A stretch of DNA of 64,000 nt from contig KL647316.1 in NCBI GenBank assembly GCA_000727475.1, positions 855,717 through 919,716 on the forward strand. The letters are read 5' to 3'. The position numbers were made by a program, and so were the translations under genes. Under the pieces are notes generated by a model. It was not told the DNA's origin, did no database searches, and saw only the letters and a program-made list of their open reading frames with translations. This document shows positions 36,101-48,490 of this stretch, piece by piece. Positions within the stretch are counted from its first letter, which is position 1. Each line of letters opens with the position of its first letter. The stretch comes from Sarcocystis neurona. Taxonomy: Eukaryota > Apicomplexa > Conoidasida > Eucoccidiorida > Sarcocystidae.

Positions 36101-38560
36101 AGACAGACGTCGGGAGAAGGGATCAGGTCGGGCAAAGTGGGTCGCCGCTGTGCGCCAGCAGGAAATCAAGCTGACTGCGCGGGTGCTACGTATGTACAAA
36201 GGCCTACATCCGTAGACTGTATACATGTCCAGGCACAGGTTTATAGAGTCAGAGTCTCGCCTCTTTGTCCTTGTCGCCCTTTGTAACCGTAATTGCAGTG
36301 TCTTCGTAGTAGTAGCACCAGACTATGAGAAGGGGAAGAATAACAGACGCATACGTACACGTTCGCAGATCAGGCAGGGGACGGGACGAGACGTGTAGGT
36401 CTGGGTAAACGCTCGCGTACAACGCTCTTTAACGTGCGTGCGTCCATGTGTAAAGAAAACGGAAACGAGTGTAGACGTCTGCTGTTGGGCCTGACGGCAA
36501 GGCTGCAGGCAATGGGAAGAAACTTCCTGAACGAGTAGAGAGACGCCCGCGCGTCCCGTCACCGGGGGGGGCTGGAACAGCAGTTGAAGAGCCGCAGAGG
36601 CGGCGGACAACGACCTGCTGCACCACTGCGGTGCGTGACACGTGTGCGTACACCCGAAGCGAGACCAGACAGTCGCTAGCACCGCTGCAGCGCGACACAG
36701 GATGCGGGCAGCAGCAGACGCCCGCTGCCGGACAGGGACGCGGCGTGTTACGTACACAAGAAAAGAGAGGGACACAGCAGCGGCACACGCCTGCTGCTTC
36801 ATCTCTCGTCAGCCGAAGGAGTACGCGGCCGACAGTAATGTCCATACTCTTAACTGAACCTTCGCCTCCCACAGGACACGCTACTGCAGCAACTCCCGTT
36901 TTACACAGGCCTGTGCACACACTGATGCAACGAATGTGCGAAGCGCACTTGCCCTCGCCCAGGTCAGTTTCATGTTCACACAGGCCCAGAGAGAGGGAAG
37001 ACGGAAAAGGCGACTATCGCTATATAGGGGTGAATACGTCCCTTTACTACGAGCGTGCAAAAATGTGTAGGTCAGTCGCACATCCGCACGCTGGTGGAGT
37101 GGACGTACTTCTAGACGTCGAGGGGATCTTGTGGTGTACGTACACCAGAACAGCAACCGGACTGTGTGACTGCTGCACAAGTCAACGTAGTACCTGCAGT
37201 CGTGCAGCCGCCCCTACACGTGGCTTCTGTCTGTCTCCCGTGTGGTTTGGCAGAGAATGAGGAACAGCGCAACCGGACAGACAGTGACTCTCTTTCTCTT
37301 GCAGAGGGTCCCGAAGCATAGAGGCGGGAAAGTAATTACTCGCCTCTCCTCCTTGCAGAGGACGAGAAAAACCACGAAGACGAAAAAAATTTTATTTCCT
37401 CTTTTTTGTGTCTCAGACAGACCACCCGCACCTTCACACTTCCTGGGCACCGCACGCGCACGGTCACACCACGGAGATCCACAAAAACAAACTTGTGTTT
37501 CTCATAGCAAGCATGGGGAAGAAGAAAAGTCTACAGAGCTGCGCACTCACGTTGTCTGGGGCTCCTGCTTCTGCGCAGCAAATATGCTTTTCCTAAAAAT
37601 ACGTGGGGGTGAGATCCATACAGTCAGCACCGCTCAAAAAACGTGGGGGACAGACAGAGATCATCACCATGCATAGGTCGCGGAAATTCACACAATGGCC
37701 AAAATTTGTAAACACAGACGTATGTGTCACATGCGACACATGCATAAACGTCCGCGAGAAGTACATGACTACAAAGACACCTTTTTCCCTTGACTTTTCT
37801 CCCTCTACATGCATATATATATACTACATCCATATGGATAGATACGTGAGTGCGTACACGTGTGTATCTCTGCGGACGCGCAGCTCTTATTCTCCGCTCT
37901 GTGTACAACGCGCTACACCATTCACCTTCGTACGTACACGTATACGGGATGAGATACGTATATATATATATATATATGTATATACATGTGCACATATATA
38001 TATATATACATGCATATATCCAAATGTACTGGTGTGTATACATAGATATTGATATGGTGATATATATATATATATATGGTGACACGTGTATGTACAGGGA
38101 GAGAGAGAGAGAGACGCAGATACGTACTACCGGCAAGAAAGCGAGATTCGTGTACCCATGGTGGGCTGCCGTTGTATATACTTTTTTTGAGAGCAACTGC
38201 TAAGAAAAAGCGGTGTGCAGACGGTGCGCTTGTTGTACGCGTACGTAGACAGACAAAAAAGCCAAAGATGGGCTTGGAAATAGTCACGTCTATACGATGT
38301 GCTACATATACCTAGTCAGCAGGCCGGAAGGCGTCTGGCAGTCTTTTCAGCTATTTAGTCAATGTAAAGAGAAAAAAAGAAGGTAGGGTAGACACGCTGT
38401 ACGCGATCCATCCTCATGTAAACTGCAACTTCTAAAACTCGACTAGCAGGTGTACGTGCTGAGATTTTTTACCGTCAAGAACCCACGTGTGATCCGGTGG
38501 AATATCAACACTCTTGACGTTTTCCAAATTCGCCTTCATTTTCAGGAGAATGACCACCAT
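30148..38560 (-). CDS. CZIB / C1orf123 family protein (UPF0587, DUF866) lacking the zinc-binding cysteines
   Basis: The CZIB family is a small conserved eukaryotic protein with two CxxC pairs that bind zinc. Five exons join without phase conflict: 38560-38473 (MVVILLKMKANLENVKSV, ending WVLD), 35688-35607 (KHSTGEEVRERVT to IPNSRG), 34542-34479 (SANFLVRWDGSKQVSTI), 31605-31526 (NYDAKDSGKFVPVVAFECRG) and 30253-30148 (VEPIKWYPATGY to DLSEDWVDYDQ). All donors are GT and all acceptors CAG. These blocks match family landmarks in order: start plus 'LKAxLENV', 'GE', 'SRGxANxV', 'F.C.G.EP' and 'DWxDYD'. Where relatives have CxxC, this protein has KHST or HSTG and RWDGSK; its only cysteine in these exons is in FECRG. 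The start at 38560 is chosen by homology; an in-frame ATG at 38710 would add 50 residues. The last 20 or so residues are not placed with confidence. Introns of 1.1-2.9 kb hold microsatellites and a possible opposite-strand gene. Confidence 0.9.
33180..33235. repeat. GACAGAGA purine microsatellite
   Basis: A run of AGACAGAGAGAGA-type units inside CZIB intron 3. Confidence 0.8.
34726..35223 (+). CDS. Possible nested membrane protein inside a CZIB intron
   Basis: This plus-strand frame of 165 codons lies in intron 34543-35606 of the CZIB gene. After a Leu/Cys-rich start it reads KFIHDFYQESSLSLLLRLVD and DDRYFERDILLCC, which look like real charged helices rather than repeat translation, then a strongly hydrophobic segment (LLSVLVLLLLWLAVLLLPLV) and a charged tail. 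No family is recognised. A CAG acceptor before AAGTTCATCC leaves open that only part of the frame is an exon. The minus strand is also open across parts of the region. Confidence 0.28.
   Translation: MPLSAVLHVSLAAAMLLCGCCRTAAATQRLRLLLLVPLPDCCCCFLLSTDQQKFIHDFYQESSLSLLLRLVDDRYFERDILLCCSCVSKRFAAAPLLRALLSVLVLLLLWLAVLLLPLVISAAASLERRQQQRCSREHEEGQHCLTCSAPSATFTNVHVYVYLLQ
37955..38075. repeat. TA microsatellite
   Basis: Several TATATATATA runs interrupted by GTAC and CATG motifs, in CZIB intron 1. Confidence 0.85.
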
Positions 38561-40160
38561 GTTGTCGGATTCCGCGGTCTCTTTTCGCGCGCAAAATCTT
38601 CCACTGCTCCACTTGCCGAGTGGTCTTCCCCAAGTCTTTCTTCTTTTCTTCCCGTAGAAAGCATGCCTCTCCTTCCCCTGAGTATACGCGTCTGCGGGTA
38701 TGTGCGCCACCTAGTCCTTTTTATTGCTATTATTCTTAGATCTCAGTTGCGACTCGGTCTTTTTACAGTTTCCTCGTTTTCACTGCCCATGCTGCACTGC
38801 ACCATCTCTACGTAATACAGGCGTACATGTGTAGAAAGAGAAGAGGTGAAGCCGGAGAGCGACAGAGAGAGCGGTGGTATTAAGGAAATATGGAAGCAAA
38901 ATGGCAAATATACATACGTGCACGCACACATACGCCAATATTTGCTCATCCACCCAAGTCCGACGTGTGTGCACACACAAAAGCCCGTACACACTTGGAT
39001 CCATGTATCTAGGCTGACACATAGAGATGTTTTGGGGCCGGGACTGGTGTGCTGGGAGCATGGATCCCCGCATAAGAGAATTCGTGCATATATACATATA
39101 TATATATATATGTATCCTTCCCTTGCTGGGCATCCTCTCTGGTGGTGTTCCTTGTTGTGTGTGTCGCACGCATCTACTCTGCAGGCACCGAAGAGGCGTG
39201 CACGCATGAAAGTTGCTTGCCTCTGGGGGGACGGGACAGGTTTCCAATCTTCTCTTACAACAATCATATAGATGTCTACTTCAATAAAGTTTTCCTTCAC
39301 CAGAAGCTACTCTGCACTGCGTGGCCCTTACCAACGGTAGATGTGGAGAGATGTTGAAAGAAGATATATAAATACATCCTGCGCACGCCTTCGTTTCTCC
39401 GCTGTACCTACAGATGCCAATTCCTTGCTCTTCTGGTAGATTATATGACAGGCGCCTGCTTCCACAATCACGAGGATCTGGCGACTCTGCCGTTTGTGCC
39501 GTCTCATTGGTCCTTCCCGCTGTTTTGCCGCTGCTATTGCTGCTACGCATGCATGCGACCGTGTACGACGCGAGACACTGCAGTGCTATTCCACGACGAC
39601 AGAAAGTTTCTACGTCGTCTTTACAGGAAACGAAAAAGGAAGGGGTGACCCAAAAGGAGGGGTGGGAACAGGGAGGGAGTGTGGAAGGTGGAGTTGTTGA
39701 AAGTGTGCGGTTTTATGTGAAAGACAAGCCCATCCACGCTGCTGCCGAGGACACTTCTTGCATTGCGAGAATTTTTCCCCCATTTGCACAACAGGAAGTG
39801 CTCGAATACGCTACCACCCGTGCAAGAAGATCGACCGGAAAAGACACAGCAGTTGCCAGGTGGAAGCCTACATACAGCTGCAGCTCCACCGAGACGAAAA
39901 AGCTGCGATGTGTGTGTATCCCACTGTTGTCGGGAATGACACACGTGACAGATGCAGAGCCACGACTGTCCACGTGTGTTTGTACACATACATATAAATT
40001 CGTAGAGCGGTAAGAGCCACACTTCCATGCGGATACGCGGAGTACACTCAAAATGACTGTGTACGTGCATGTTAATGTATTATACATGTAAGTGCATCTA
40101 AATATTGAGCTGTATACGCTCTTGAACGCACCCCGCATAGAATCTTACGTGGAACTGGCC
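38561..40160. other. Unassigned region upstream of CZIB
   Basis: This should hold the CZIB promoter and 5' leader, but no motif is recognised. Frames are open on both strands at 39414-40140 (plus 199 codons; minus 141 codons). Neither has a recognised domain, so no gene is called. Confidence 0.3.
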
Positions 40161-43100
40161 CTACACGTAAGACTCTGGAAGTACGTACATGGTGTGTATA
40201 CGTATGACTCTGCGTTGAAAAGTGGGGGCACGTGGTCGACCCGCAAAAGTCCGTATTAAAAGAACACCTCTAGGAACAGGCTGCAGGTCTGGTGTCTGCA
40301 CATTTGGTTTCCCCAGGCGTACCACTCCTTCGTTTGCAGCACTAGGTTGGTGATGAAAAATTTCTGCGTGCGTAATCGCACTAGTGGAAGCGATCTTCAC
40401 TACTTGGAAGACGCGCGTGCGCTACGTACGTATTCAGTGCCGAAAAGGACGCGGAGGTATGTCTGCGCGGGTACTTCTCCTGCTTTGCGTAAATCTCCCG
40501 TCTGCAAATTTTACGAATGTGTATACTTACAGATCTACACGGACACCCTATTTTGGTGCTACCGGTGACGCCACACCATACCTGGTCCACACAGACAGAG
40601 ACCGTCTTCTCGCATATTCACCCCAAGCTGCTCTACACATATAAATGGAGAAAATATGTATAAATCATACGTGTACAAAAATGTGTTCACATGTGGGTAT
40701 ACTGTACTATACGTACGAAAATTATACACAGGTAGATGGTGTGAAACGTAGTGCTGCACTTCGCTCGTGACAGTGTACACGTGTATGTGTGTGTGTGTGT
40801 GTGTGTGCGTGTGTGTGTTCGTATAGATGTATGGACAGTACTATTCCATTTTCCTCATCAGATTGTACCCACGTGCATGTGTATGTATATATATATGTAC
40901 ATGCATATATGTGGACAAAGTGTACTCTTTCCATAAGAGTATAAACATGCAGTACCTCCACAACCGCGTGCTCTGCACTTTCTCTTGAACATGTAAACCA
41001 TGCTTCACTCAGGTAGAGGCGCATTTATACGTATAAAATTGTACACGAACTGCATGTATGTATGCAAGTGAATATATATATTTATATATAATAGCTCTGC
41101 ATACATATGCGCTGCACTACGTGTATGAAATTGTACACGTATAGCGCGCATATATACATGTATACAAATATTTATGCATATCCAAGGTACTACGCGTATT
41201 ATTGTATGCACGTGTAACAGGCGGGGGCACGTGTGTATACGTGCACTTACACCGTACTGAGGGCTCTCTTCTGAAAAGTTTAGCGCACCTGGGTGTATGC
41301 ACTACATGGGAGAGCGTAGGTATCCAATCAAACGCTTGCACCTTTCAAAACAAAATATATCTGAGCAAACACGCCTATTAATACATGTAAATGCGTAAGG
41401 TGGACTGCGCCGAAGGTACGCGGTGTCCACAGCTGAGGTGACCACCGCGCACACTTTGCATACATGCTGAACACACGCAGCAAATATGCATATATTTGAA
41501 CAGTAGTGTGTGTGCTATGAACCTTCATGTGGCTCATAAGAGCCCCTGGCACATATCGACTATTACAGGTTCTGACGGAGTAAGGAACGTGAGCACCAGT
41601 ACAGTCATTGCTCTTCACTACGAGTTTAACAGAGAAAGAGTCGCTGCAAATTGTCCGTTGCTTGGCATTCTCTGTGATATTTTGTTGGTCCCGAGAGGAC
41701 TTCGTAATACAATTGGCGTTACGACAGAAGAAGATCTTTACCGTTACACTAACTGGACACTACGACTTGCTTCCTGGCATGTTATCGGCCATTTTGTGGC
41801 ACTCCCAGCCGTGAGAGCTGCGATACACTTATACCGGTGTTGTTTGTTGAATGTATCAGAAAGGCGTATATGCACAGAAAATTCGAGAGACCTTTTTCTC
41901 TATCAAGGTGACATACGCTTATAGGTAGATGTACAAGTGAATCTGCGTGGGCTTTTCATCTGCTTCCAACGGCACGCCCAAGACATATACGCGTGTTGCT
42001 CTCTTCTCTCTCATACGCAGGTACGTACACGTATACACACATCTCTACATTTTGCATGCTTTTAGAAGGTGCGCATATTGGCAGAAATTACAGGAATGCA
42101 TACAGCGTCTGTATACAGTTCCTGTGTGTGCGACAGGCCGTTCCGGGTCTATTAGGTGCCTACATTTCTACAAAATCCGTCTGCAGCAACAGGAGCCCAC
42201 AAGAAGTGGCGCTACCGGCGACTCACTCTACTGTGCTTCTCGGGGAGGAAGTCAAACGGCAGCAACGAGGTATACTTCTTCAGTTCACGCCGTCCGTGTC
42301 AATAATCGAGTTGTTATCCGTGTAGCTGGCATCCACAGCAGAGGCAAGAACAGAAATTCCTGGCACACTGCTCAGTTGAGTGACAGGATTATTGCTTTCG
42401 ATGTTGTCTGATAGCGTCAACAACGTTTTAACGACAGGATTACTGTTGTTGGCATCTGGTGGTAGCAGGGAAAATAGTGAAGGACTAGGAATTACATCTA
42501 GCGCTAACAGGACATAGCCTCGTGAATAAAAAAGAGCAACAGACGTAGTCGAGCCTTGTTAGATGTCTCCCAGTGTTTCCTCTACAAAGTGAATTCCATC
42601 CGGCAAATTCAAAAAACCTACTCGTACGATCCGCGGTTTGTTCAGAAACGCCCAGCGTGCTCGGCAACATGGTCAAGTAGCAACGGTGAGCAGTGAAAGA
42701 GTCTGCCCGTAGACAGGGGTAGAATATCATGTACTGACTTGATTAACTATGGAGCACTTTTTGCTGCGGGCAACAAAAGAAACACGGTATACCCTTTGCG
42801 ATATGGTGTTCGGGGCTTGCTGGTAGTGTAACAACGCGGATAAAAGAGCGTCTTTTCTCTGAAGTACAGTTCTCTGTGCACAATCAGAGGATGCGTTCCT
42901 CTCAAACAAAAGGTTCCCGTGGAAAGTGTGACCTGGACGCTGCAATGTGGACTCTTCCCCACCCTCCCGGATACCAGCAGGCGCGGAACCCTTACGTGTT
43001 ATTCACGAAATTCTCGGAACAGCAGCCCACAGCAAATCAGCGCGTTCATGGAGCGTTCATGCCCTGGCGTCTTTCGGACAGCCCCAGGGAGCATCACGTT

Positions 43101-45395
43101 TCACGAACCGGGGAGAACTTTGCTGATGCAGAGAAGCGCCTTTGCTTGCAACAGAGATAGCCATTGCAAAAGAGGTAGCCATTGCAACAGGGGTAGCCAC
43201 AGCAACGGAGCTCACAGTCTTTATGTCTTCAGATTATATGTATTGTATCTTTCTGCACAACGCTCGGTATTTTCGATTTCCTTTTTCGAATTTCTTTCTT
43301 TCTATCTCTGCTTCTGTCTCCATATCCATAACGGTGACGGCGACAAGTGGTTGCCGACACAGCGACGTTGATGCGCAGAATTCTTGCTGCGCGTATATAT
43401 ATATATATATGCGTGTATATGCAAACATGTATGTTTGTATGTAAGTAGGTTTTGAATGCCCGTACGCATGTGTGTGTGGAAACCTTTCCTATTGGATCTG
43501 TCATCCCACAGTGCGTGTAGATGGGCGTGTAAATACAAAGCTGTCCCCTCTGCATACACACAAAAGTGCGAGTGAATTCTGTCGCTACACAAGTTAGATT
43601 TTATATATGAGGACGTAGCCAACAAGTCTTACGATGAGAAGAAGCCTACGCCGTACAGGCAGTAAACAAATGTGTGTACAAAGCGACAAATGTAGGCTGC
43701 ACAGACAGAAACATCTACGTGTCGACTATTATGCGGAGGCCGAAGTTTGACTAGACGCTACCGCCTCACAAAAGAAGGAAATTCGTAGACAAACGTGTAC
43801 ATCCTCTATAAGGAGGTAGACTGAGAGGAAGCCCAAAAGTGCACGCATATATGTGCATATGCATGTGTGTACGTGCGACCTGTACAAGCGCGTACTATCG
43901 CACTGCCCCATTGCTTCACATTATGTATACAAAGTCATAGCTGGTCGTGTACTGCATATACCTAATAGCATACGTATTATACTGGTGCTGGGAGACGCTT
44001 TCGCCGTATATGAGATGCGTGTGGTATACAAAGACTATCAGAAGGAATGTACAACCCGCTACATATAGTACAGATACTGACTGGCCGTCGCTGCATAAAA
44101 CAGAGAAATATTCGTTTACGACTATCTGCTACGCGTGAATCCTTCACGTAATAGTCTACACATTTCAATCTCTCATGCGAGCAGCCTACAGCCAGCCGGC
44201 ATCGTAATAAATGTCCGTATATGCACAGGTGGCGTAGAGGTGCGCAGGTCACCCAGCGTGAGCATATATATATATATATATGCATTTGTTTACCCGTCTT
44301 CGGGTGTGGTGCGTCCGAACAGATAAACGAGGGCGGGGTTCCACTGCGGATATGCAGCACGAGTACACGCTTGCATATATGCAGCTGAAGTCCCACAAAA
44401 TGTAGCTGCACGTAAGGTGTTCCTCATATGCTTGTGCCTCTACGCACGCCCAGTACATCAAGCATGTACTGATACACACATACGTTCATCTACACGCTGC
44501 AGCTGTATCCCGCTTTGACTATTTGTTTGTGTCCGTCTCTGTGACATCAGCAGAAAGAGTCCTCAAGTACACATATTTGTGGAGGCAGTCAGTCCGCAAA
44601 AACGCTTCTGTAGTATTAGCACTGCAGCGGTGAGGCGAGGTAAGATAAGACGGTGAGGCACTGTTACAGGTTTACACGTTCGTATTTGAAAAGATGAACG
44701 TAGAACTCAGCTTCCTAGCGTTAATAATTGCGTGAGTACCGGATCCAAGAGATGCGTAAACAACGAGCTAGCGACGTAGTGAAGCGTTGCGTGCGTCTGC
44801 GAAGGCGGCGCCATGGTGACTAACTGCAGGCCACTCCGAAGCAACAGCAAGAGCCAGAACGACTCAAACAAAGATGGCCGGACACTGGTTACACACAAAT
44901 ACAAATGTGTGTGTGGAGAGCTACGGAGTAATGTTCAAGTTAAGACGGACACGCATATCTTCTACGTACGCCCACCGTCCTACGTACAGAATTTAGACAG
45001 GTACGAGTACTTTTACGGTAGCCCCCCAGCAACGGTTCAGCCACTTCAGCATATACTACGTCGGACAACCTTGCTAGTGGCTGGAAACTGCACAGGTCCA
45101 CAGGCGCACCAGAAATGTGCTACGGGAGGGCGATCCATGCAACACCAGCAGCCTCCCCACAAGCATCACCAGGACCCGCCTCAGCAGCGTGTCTCCTTCT
45201 AGCAAACATGTACCGCATACATAGCATATACCGAACGCAGGTACAGGCGAATCGGCAGGGGGACGGTCTAGATGGACTGATAAAATTGTAGCGGAGATAC
45301 TTACTGGATGCCCTGTGGGCAGTGAGTTTTTTCCGACAACGTGTCAAAAATTCAGGTACTCTTGTATAGGCAGACATGCGGACCGGTTCACGCAC
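40161..45395 (-). CDS. Unrecognised four-exon protein with phase-consistent junctions
   Basis: No family is recognised. The exons are 45395-45305 (VREPVRMSAYTRVPEFLTRC; acceptor ATCCAG, donor GTAAGT, ends phase 1), 44384-44294 (AYMQACTRAAYPQWNPALVY, LFGRTTPEDG; ends phase 2), 41466-41342 (MYAKCARWSPQLWTPRTFGA, then hydrophobic HLHVLIGVFAQIYFVLK; ends phase 1) and 40363 onward (IFHHQPSAANEGVVRLGKPN). Each junction restores a codon exactly, which three times over is unlikely by chance, and the peptides are of even composition without repeats. The last exon either ends at a weak donor at 40268 or runs to the stop at 40161. The 5' end lies upstream of 45395 and was not found. One hydrophobic segment suggests a membrane protein. 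Other frames of the individual exons are also open, so the reading is moderate. Confidence 0.42.
40780..40820. repeat. TG dinucleotide microsatellite
   Basis: A nearly uninterrupted TGTGTG run. Confidence 0.9.
42280..42558 (-). other. 93-codon open frame without a start codon
   Basis: Between an in-frame TAA and a TGA the minus strand is open and gives an even-composition peptide, with RGYVLLALDVIPSPSLFSLL and GISVLASAVDASYTDN. It has no ATG and no clear acceptor. It lies in the third intron of the four-exon gene (41467-44293) and may be an extra exon, a decayed gene or chance. Confidence 0.25.
43139..43210. repeat. Imperfect tandem repeat, 18-bp unit
   Basis: Three to four copies of a unit like TAGCCATTGCAACAGGGG follow each other. 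Confidence 0.75.
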
Positions 45396-48300
45396 CTGGA
45401 TAGATAAGTAGGTCTAGGAGGAGCAGTTATGAGGCATCCTACGACATACGTGGAGAGTCATCATGAAGCTTTAGCAATAAGGTGCTCGTCTCCAGCAACG
45501 TGGTGATCAGAGAATCCACAGAGAACTCCTCTGATTTCACGTACAAAACTAAAGTGTGTATGCGTATGTACATGCGCAGACGTGTGCACATATTTCACCA
45601 ATACTACCCAGCACGCCCAACACACGCTTATCGACCTCTATGCAGTGACACCTATATGTAGAATTGACCTCAGGGCAGGAGGCGCCGTCCCTTTACAATG
45701 AATGTGCGCCATACAGGTGTCCACATGCGTAGAGACACCCATACGTGTGTATATCTCTCTTGCTGTGCCTCCAGATCAGTTGTTTCTCGATCTTCACCTC
45801 AACATATACATTCACTGCTACACATCCCCCGGCACGAAGTTGCGTATGACCGATGTGATTCAACAGACCTGGCCATCCACCGTGTTACCCGAGGGACTGT
45901 TTTCTGGCGGTCCTCCATCCCTGCTACCCTAATAAAGATCGTAACCGGCCTCAGCGCCCTATCCATGATATGTCGGGTATCTGTTCAGTGTCCACCGCCC
46001 TGGTCCGCTTTCAAGAGGCGTAGGCTCTGCTGCTGCTCTATCTTGGCGGGGGCTCCAGGAGTATCACGTGGTACAATGAACTTACGTCCGTTGATGACCA
46101 TCTACCTCCGCTGATCACCACCACCCGTGTCTAGCCGGCGCGCCTTCAGTTGCCGCTGCTGCTACCGCCGCCGCTGCTTCTGCTTTTCGTTTTGCTGCCC
46201 CTGTTGCCACTTCTCCTCCATTCGTGTCTGCTGGCCTGCCCATCCCGCTATTGCAGCTGCTTGGCTGGCTGCTACCGTTCCGCTTCGAAGTGGTTGGTAG
46301 TGGTAGCGATGTTGCTGCTGCGGCTTCTTCTCTCTCTCCTTTGGCCCGTGCTGCGCGCGCCGTTCCAGCTTCAGCCCGCGCTGCGGCTGCATCTCCGCGG
46401 CTGCTGCTGCCGCCGCTGCTATTGAGGCCGTCATCTTGTAGGGGCGTTTAGGCTGCGGCTGTCGCCTCTTCTACTTCTGGCTTGCTCTTTCTTCGCTACG
46501 TCCTCGGCTGTGTTGTAACGGTAACGGTTGTTTCGTGTCCGCTGTAGTGTTCCGCGTGCTGTGGTGCGGTGCTGCTGGCGGGCTGCTGGGGTACGCGTGG
46601 CTGAGACTCATATATTTCTTCACCTTTGCAGACTCTCTGCGACTTCGCCTTTGACCTCTCTCGTGTGCATGCCCATGGCAGCCATCCCTGTTTCCCGTGT
46701 CTTTTTCTTCTTTGGCAGGAGAGTTTGATGTTTTGTTGTTCCTGATGTTACTGCCGTTGCTGCCGCCGGCGCCGCCGCCCTTTCTGAGGTGCCGCTGCAG
46801 GGTGCTGTTTGACAAACGCTTCCCCGTCGGTAGTAGAGTCGGCTGCCTCTCTTCACCGCACTGCAGTGGTTACGTCATCCTCACTTGTTGCCGCTATTCG
46901 TGTAGTGGAACGGCGCAGTTAAACAGACACTGATTATTTCATACTGCGTGTGCTCTGCGCCATTCCGTACTGGCACCCCAGGAGAGAGCAGTGCAGCATA
47001 GGTGCTTTTTTTCTCAATGCAAGAAAAAATCACACCATGCACACACCAGCGCCAGATTGGAGGACGCTTTTGCCTACTGACGACGCCGCATCTATCAGCA
47101 TTGCTGCTATTACTGCTGGTGTTGGTCGTCCTGCCGGTGTTGCTGACCTTCTTTCCAGTCGAGGTCGCCGTTGTTCCCTGGGCTCGCCGCGTTTCCGCTG
47201 GTGGTAGCGCTGCCGCAGGCCTTTTTGCTGCGGCCGTGCTGCCGTGGAACTGCAGCTGATATTGCTGCCTCCGGATCTGTTTCCGTGGGTAATGCTTCTA
47301 TTGTCGCTACCAACGCTGTCGGTGCTGTTCTCACACGAGTTGCTGCTGATGTTGCCGCTAGCGTACTTGCTGCTGGTGCGCGTGCCCTTCCGTTCTTGAA
47401 TTCTCTCCGCGGTGAAGCGTCTGCTGCGCCCGCGGAACGCGGGCCTGGCCGTCGCCTTCCAAAGGTGCTGGCAATTTTCGCTCCTCCAGTACCCAGCGAT
47501 TCCCCTGTACGTACACCGGAAGACGCCCCCGGGAGCCGGGTGGATGTACACCGGAAAAGACCGCCCCGCAGTTCAGGATCACGTGCATGCCTTTCAGCTG
47601 AACATGAAGCGGAAGCGCCCCCAGCTTTCCACGTGTACACACACTAGATTATTCAACCTGCAGTCCGGTGTACGTACACTCGACTCCCCAGATGGCAGTC
47701 GAGTGTCCACGCGGAAAGCAGCTCACAGGCGACAGCTGACACAGAGTCCAGACCTCTGCAAATTTGAATAGATATTTATTACGCCTGTACATTGGCGACG
47801 CTTCCAACACGGTCGACGGCTCGGGGCGTGTACATACACCCGAAAGCTGGGCCGTTATCTTTGGGACAGCACACATGAAATGGAGCGGGTGAGGAGGAGT
47901 CTGCACTTTAGAACTCGACCACTGCTGAGGTGTAAAGACACCTGAAGCACCGACAGTGACTGAGAAGCGCGCCTCCACTCAGTGCGGTGTACGTACACTC
48001 CAGAGTTCCTACCGTTGTGCTTTTTCTAGACGGCGCGAGAGAGCGAACGTTTCGCAGGGACTCTTGTCTTTTTCCCCATCCTTTTTCGACTGTGTTTCTC
48101 GGCGTGAAATTTCATCTTCGCCTTCCTCACAGTTAACTCTTTCCCCCAGCGAGAGGCACGTGGCCGTCTTTCGCAGCGACACAATGTGACCTACGTCTTC
48201 AAACGCGTGGCTGCCCTCGAGAGTGTGCTTCTTCCACGTCGACGCTACACCTCAGGGGACACCGTCTTGCGTTACAGCGGCTCGTGTTGGCGTCTGCGCA

Positions 48301-48490
48301 GACAAGTCTTTATCGCAGCAGCAAGCCCAGAATCCTTTCTTCTCCGCGGCAGCAACAGCAACTCGACGCTCAAACACCACCTGCCGAAGACTGATTTCCT
48401 CCCCCTCCGCAGCAGCAACAGCAGCTTGACGGGAAGGCAGCCCCTGCATCCGCTGCCTCTGCTGCTGCTGCTGTTTTCCGGTCACTGAAT
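45396..48490. other. Unassigned GC-rich and CTG-rich region
   Basis: Bases 46140-46440, 46700-46860, 47040-47640 and 48190-48490 are open on both strands with Ala/Gln/Ser or Leu translations. A minus frame near 46620-46856 ends at a fair donor (CAAAG then GTGAAG) and could be 5' exon of the four-exon gene, but no conserved block is present. Three copies of a GTAC palindrome or close variants occur at 47500-48000. Confidence 0.3.

Noticed and set aside
40268..40363. Reading of this exon as a zinc-finger segment (QTKEWYAWGNQMCRHQTC), perhaps DNA polymerase alpha
   Set aside because: This frame does not agree in phase with the neighbouring exons, whereas another frame does at all junctions.
45700..46130. 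Possible Ty3/gypsy RNase H remnant on the minus strand (NGRKF and RVTRWM motifs)
   Set aside because: The two motifs are short, separated by stops, and their spacing and neighbours do not match a retroelement convincingly. A profile search would be needed.
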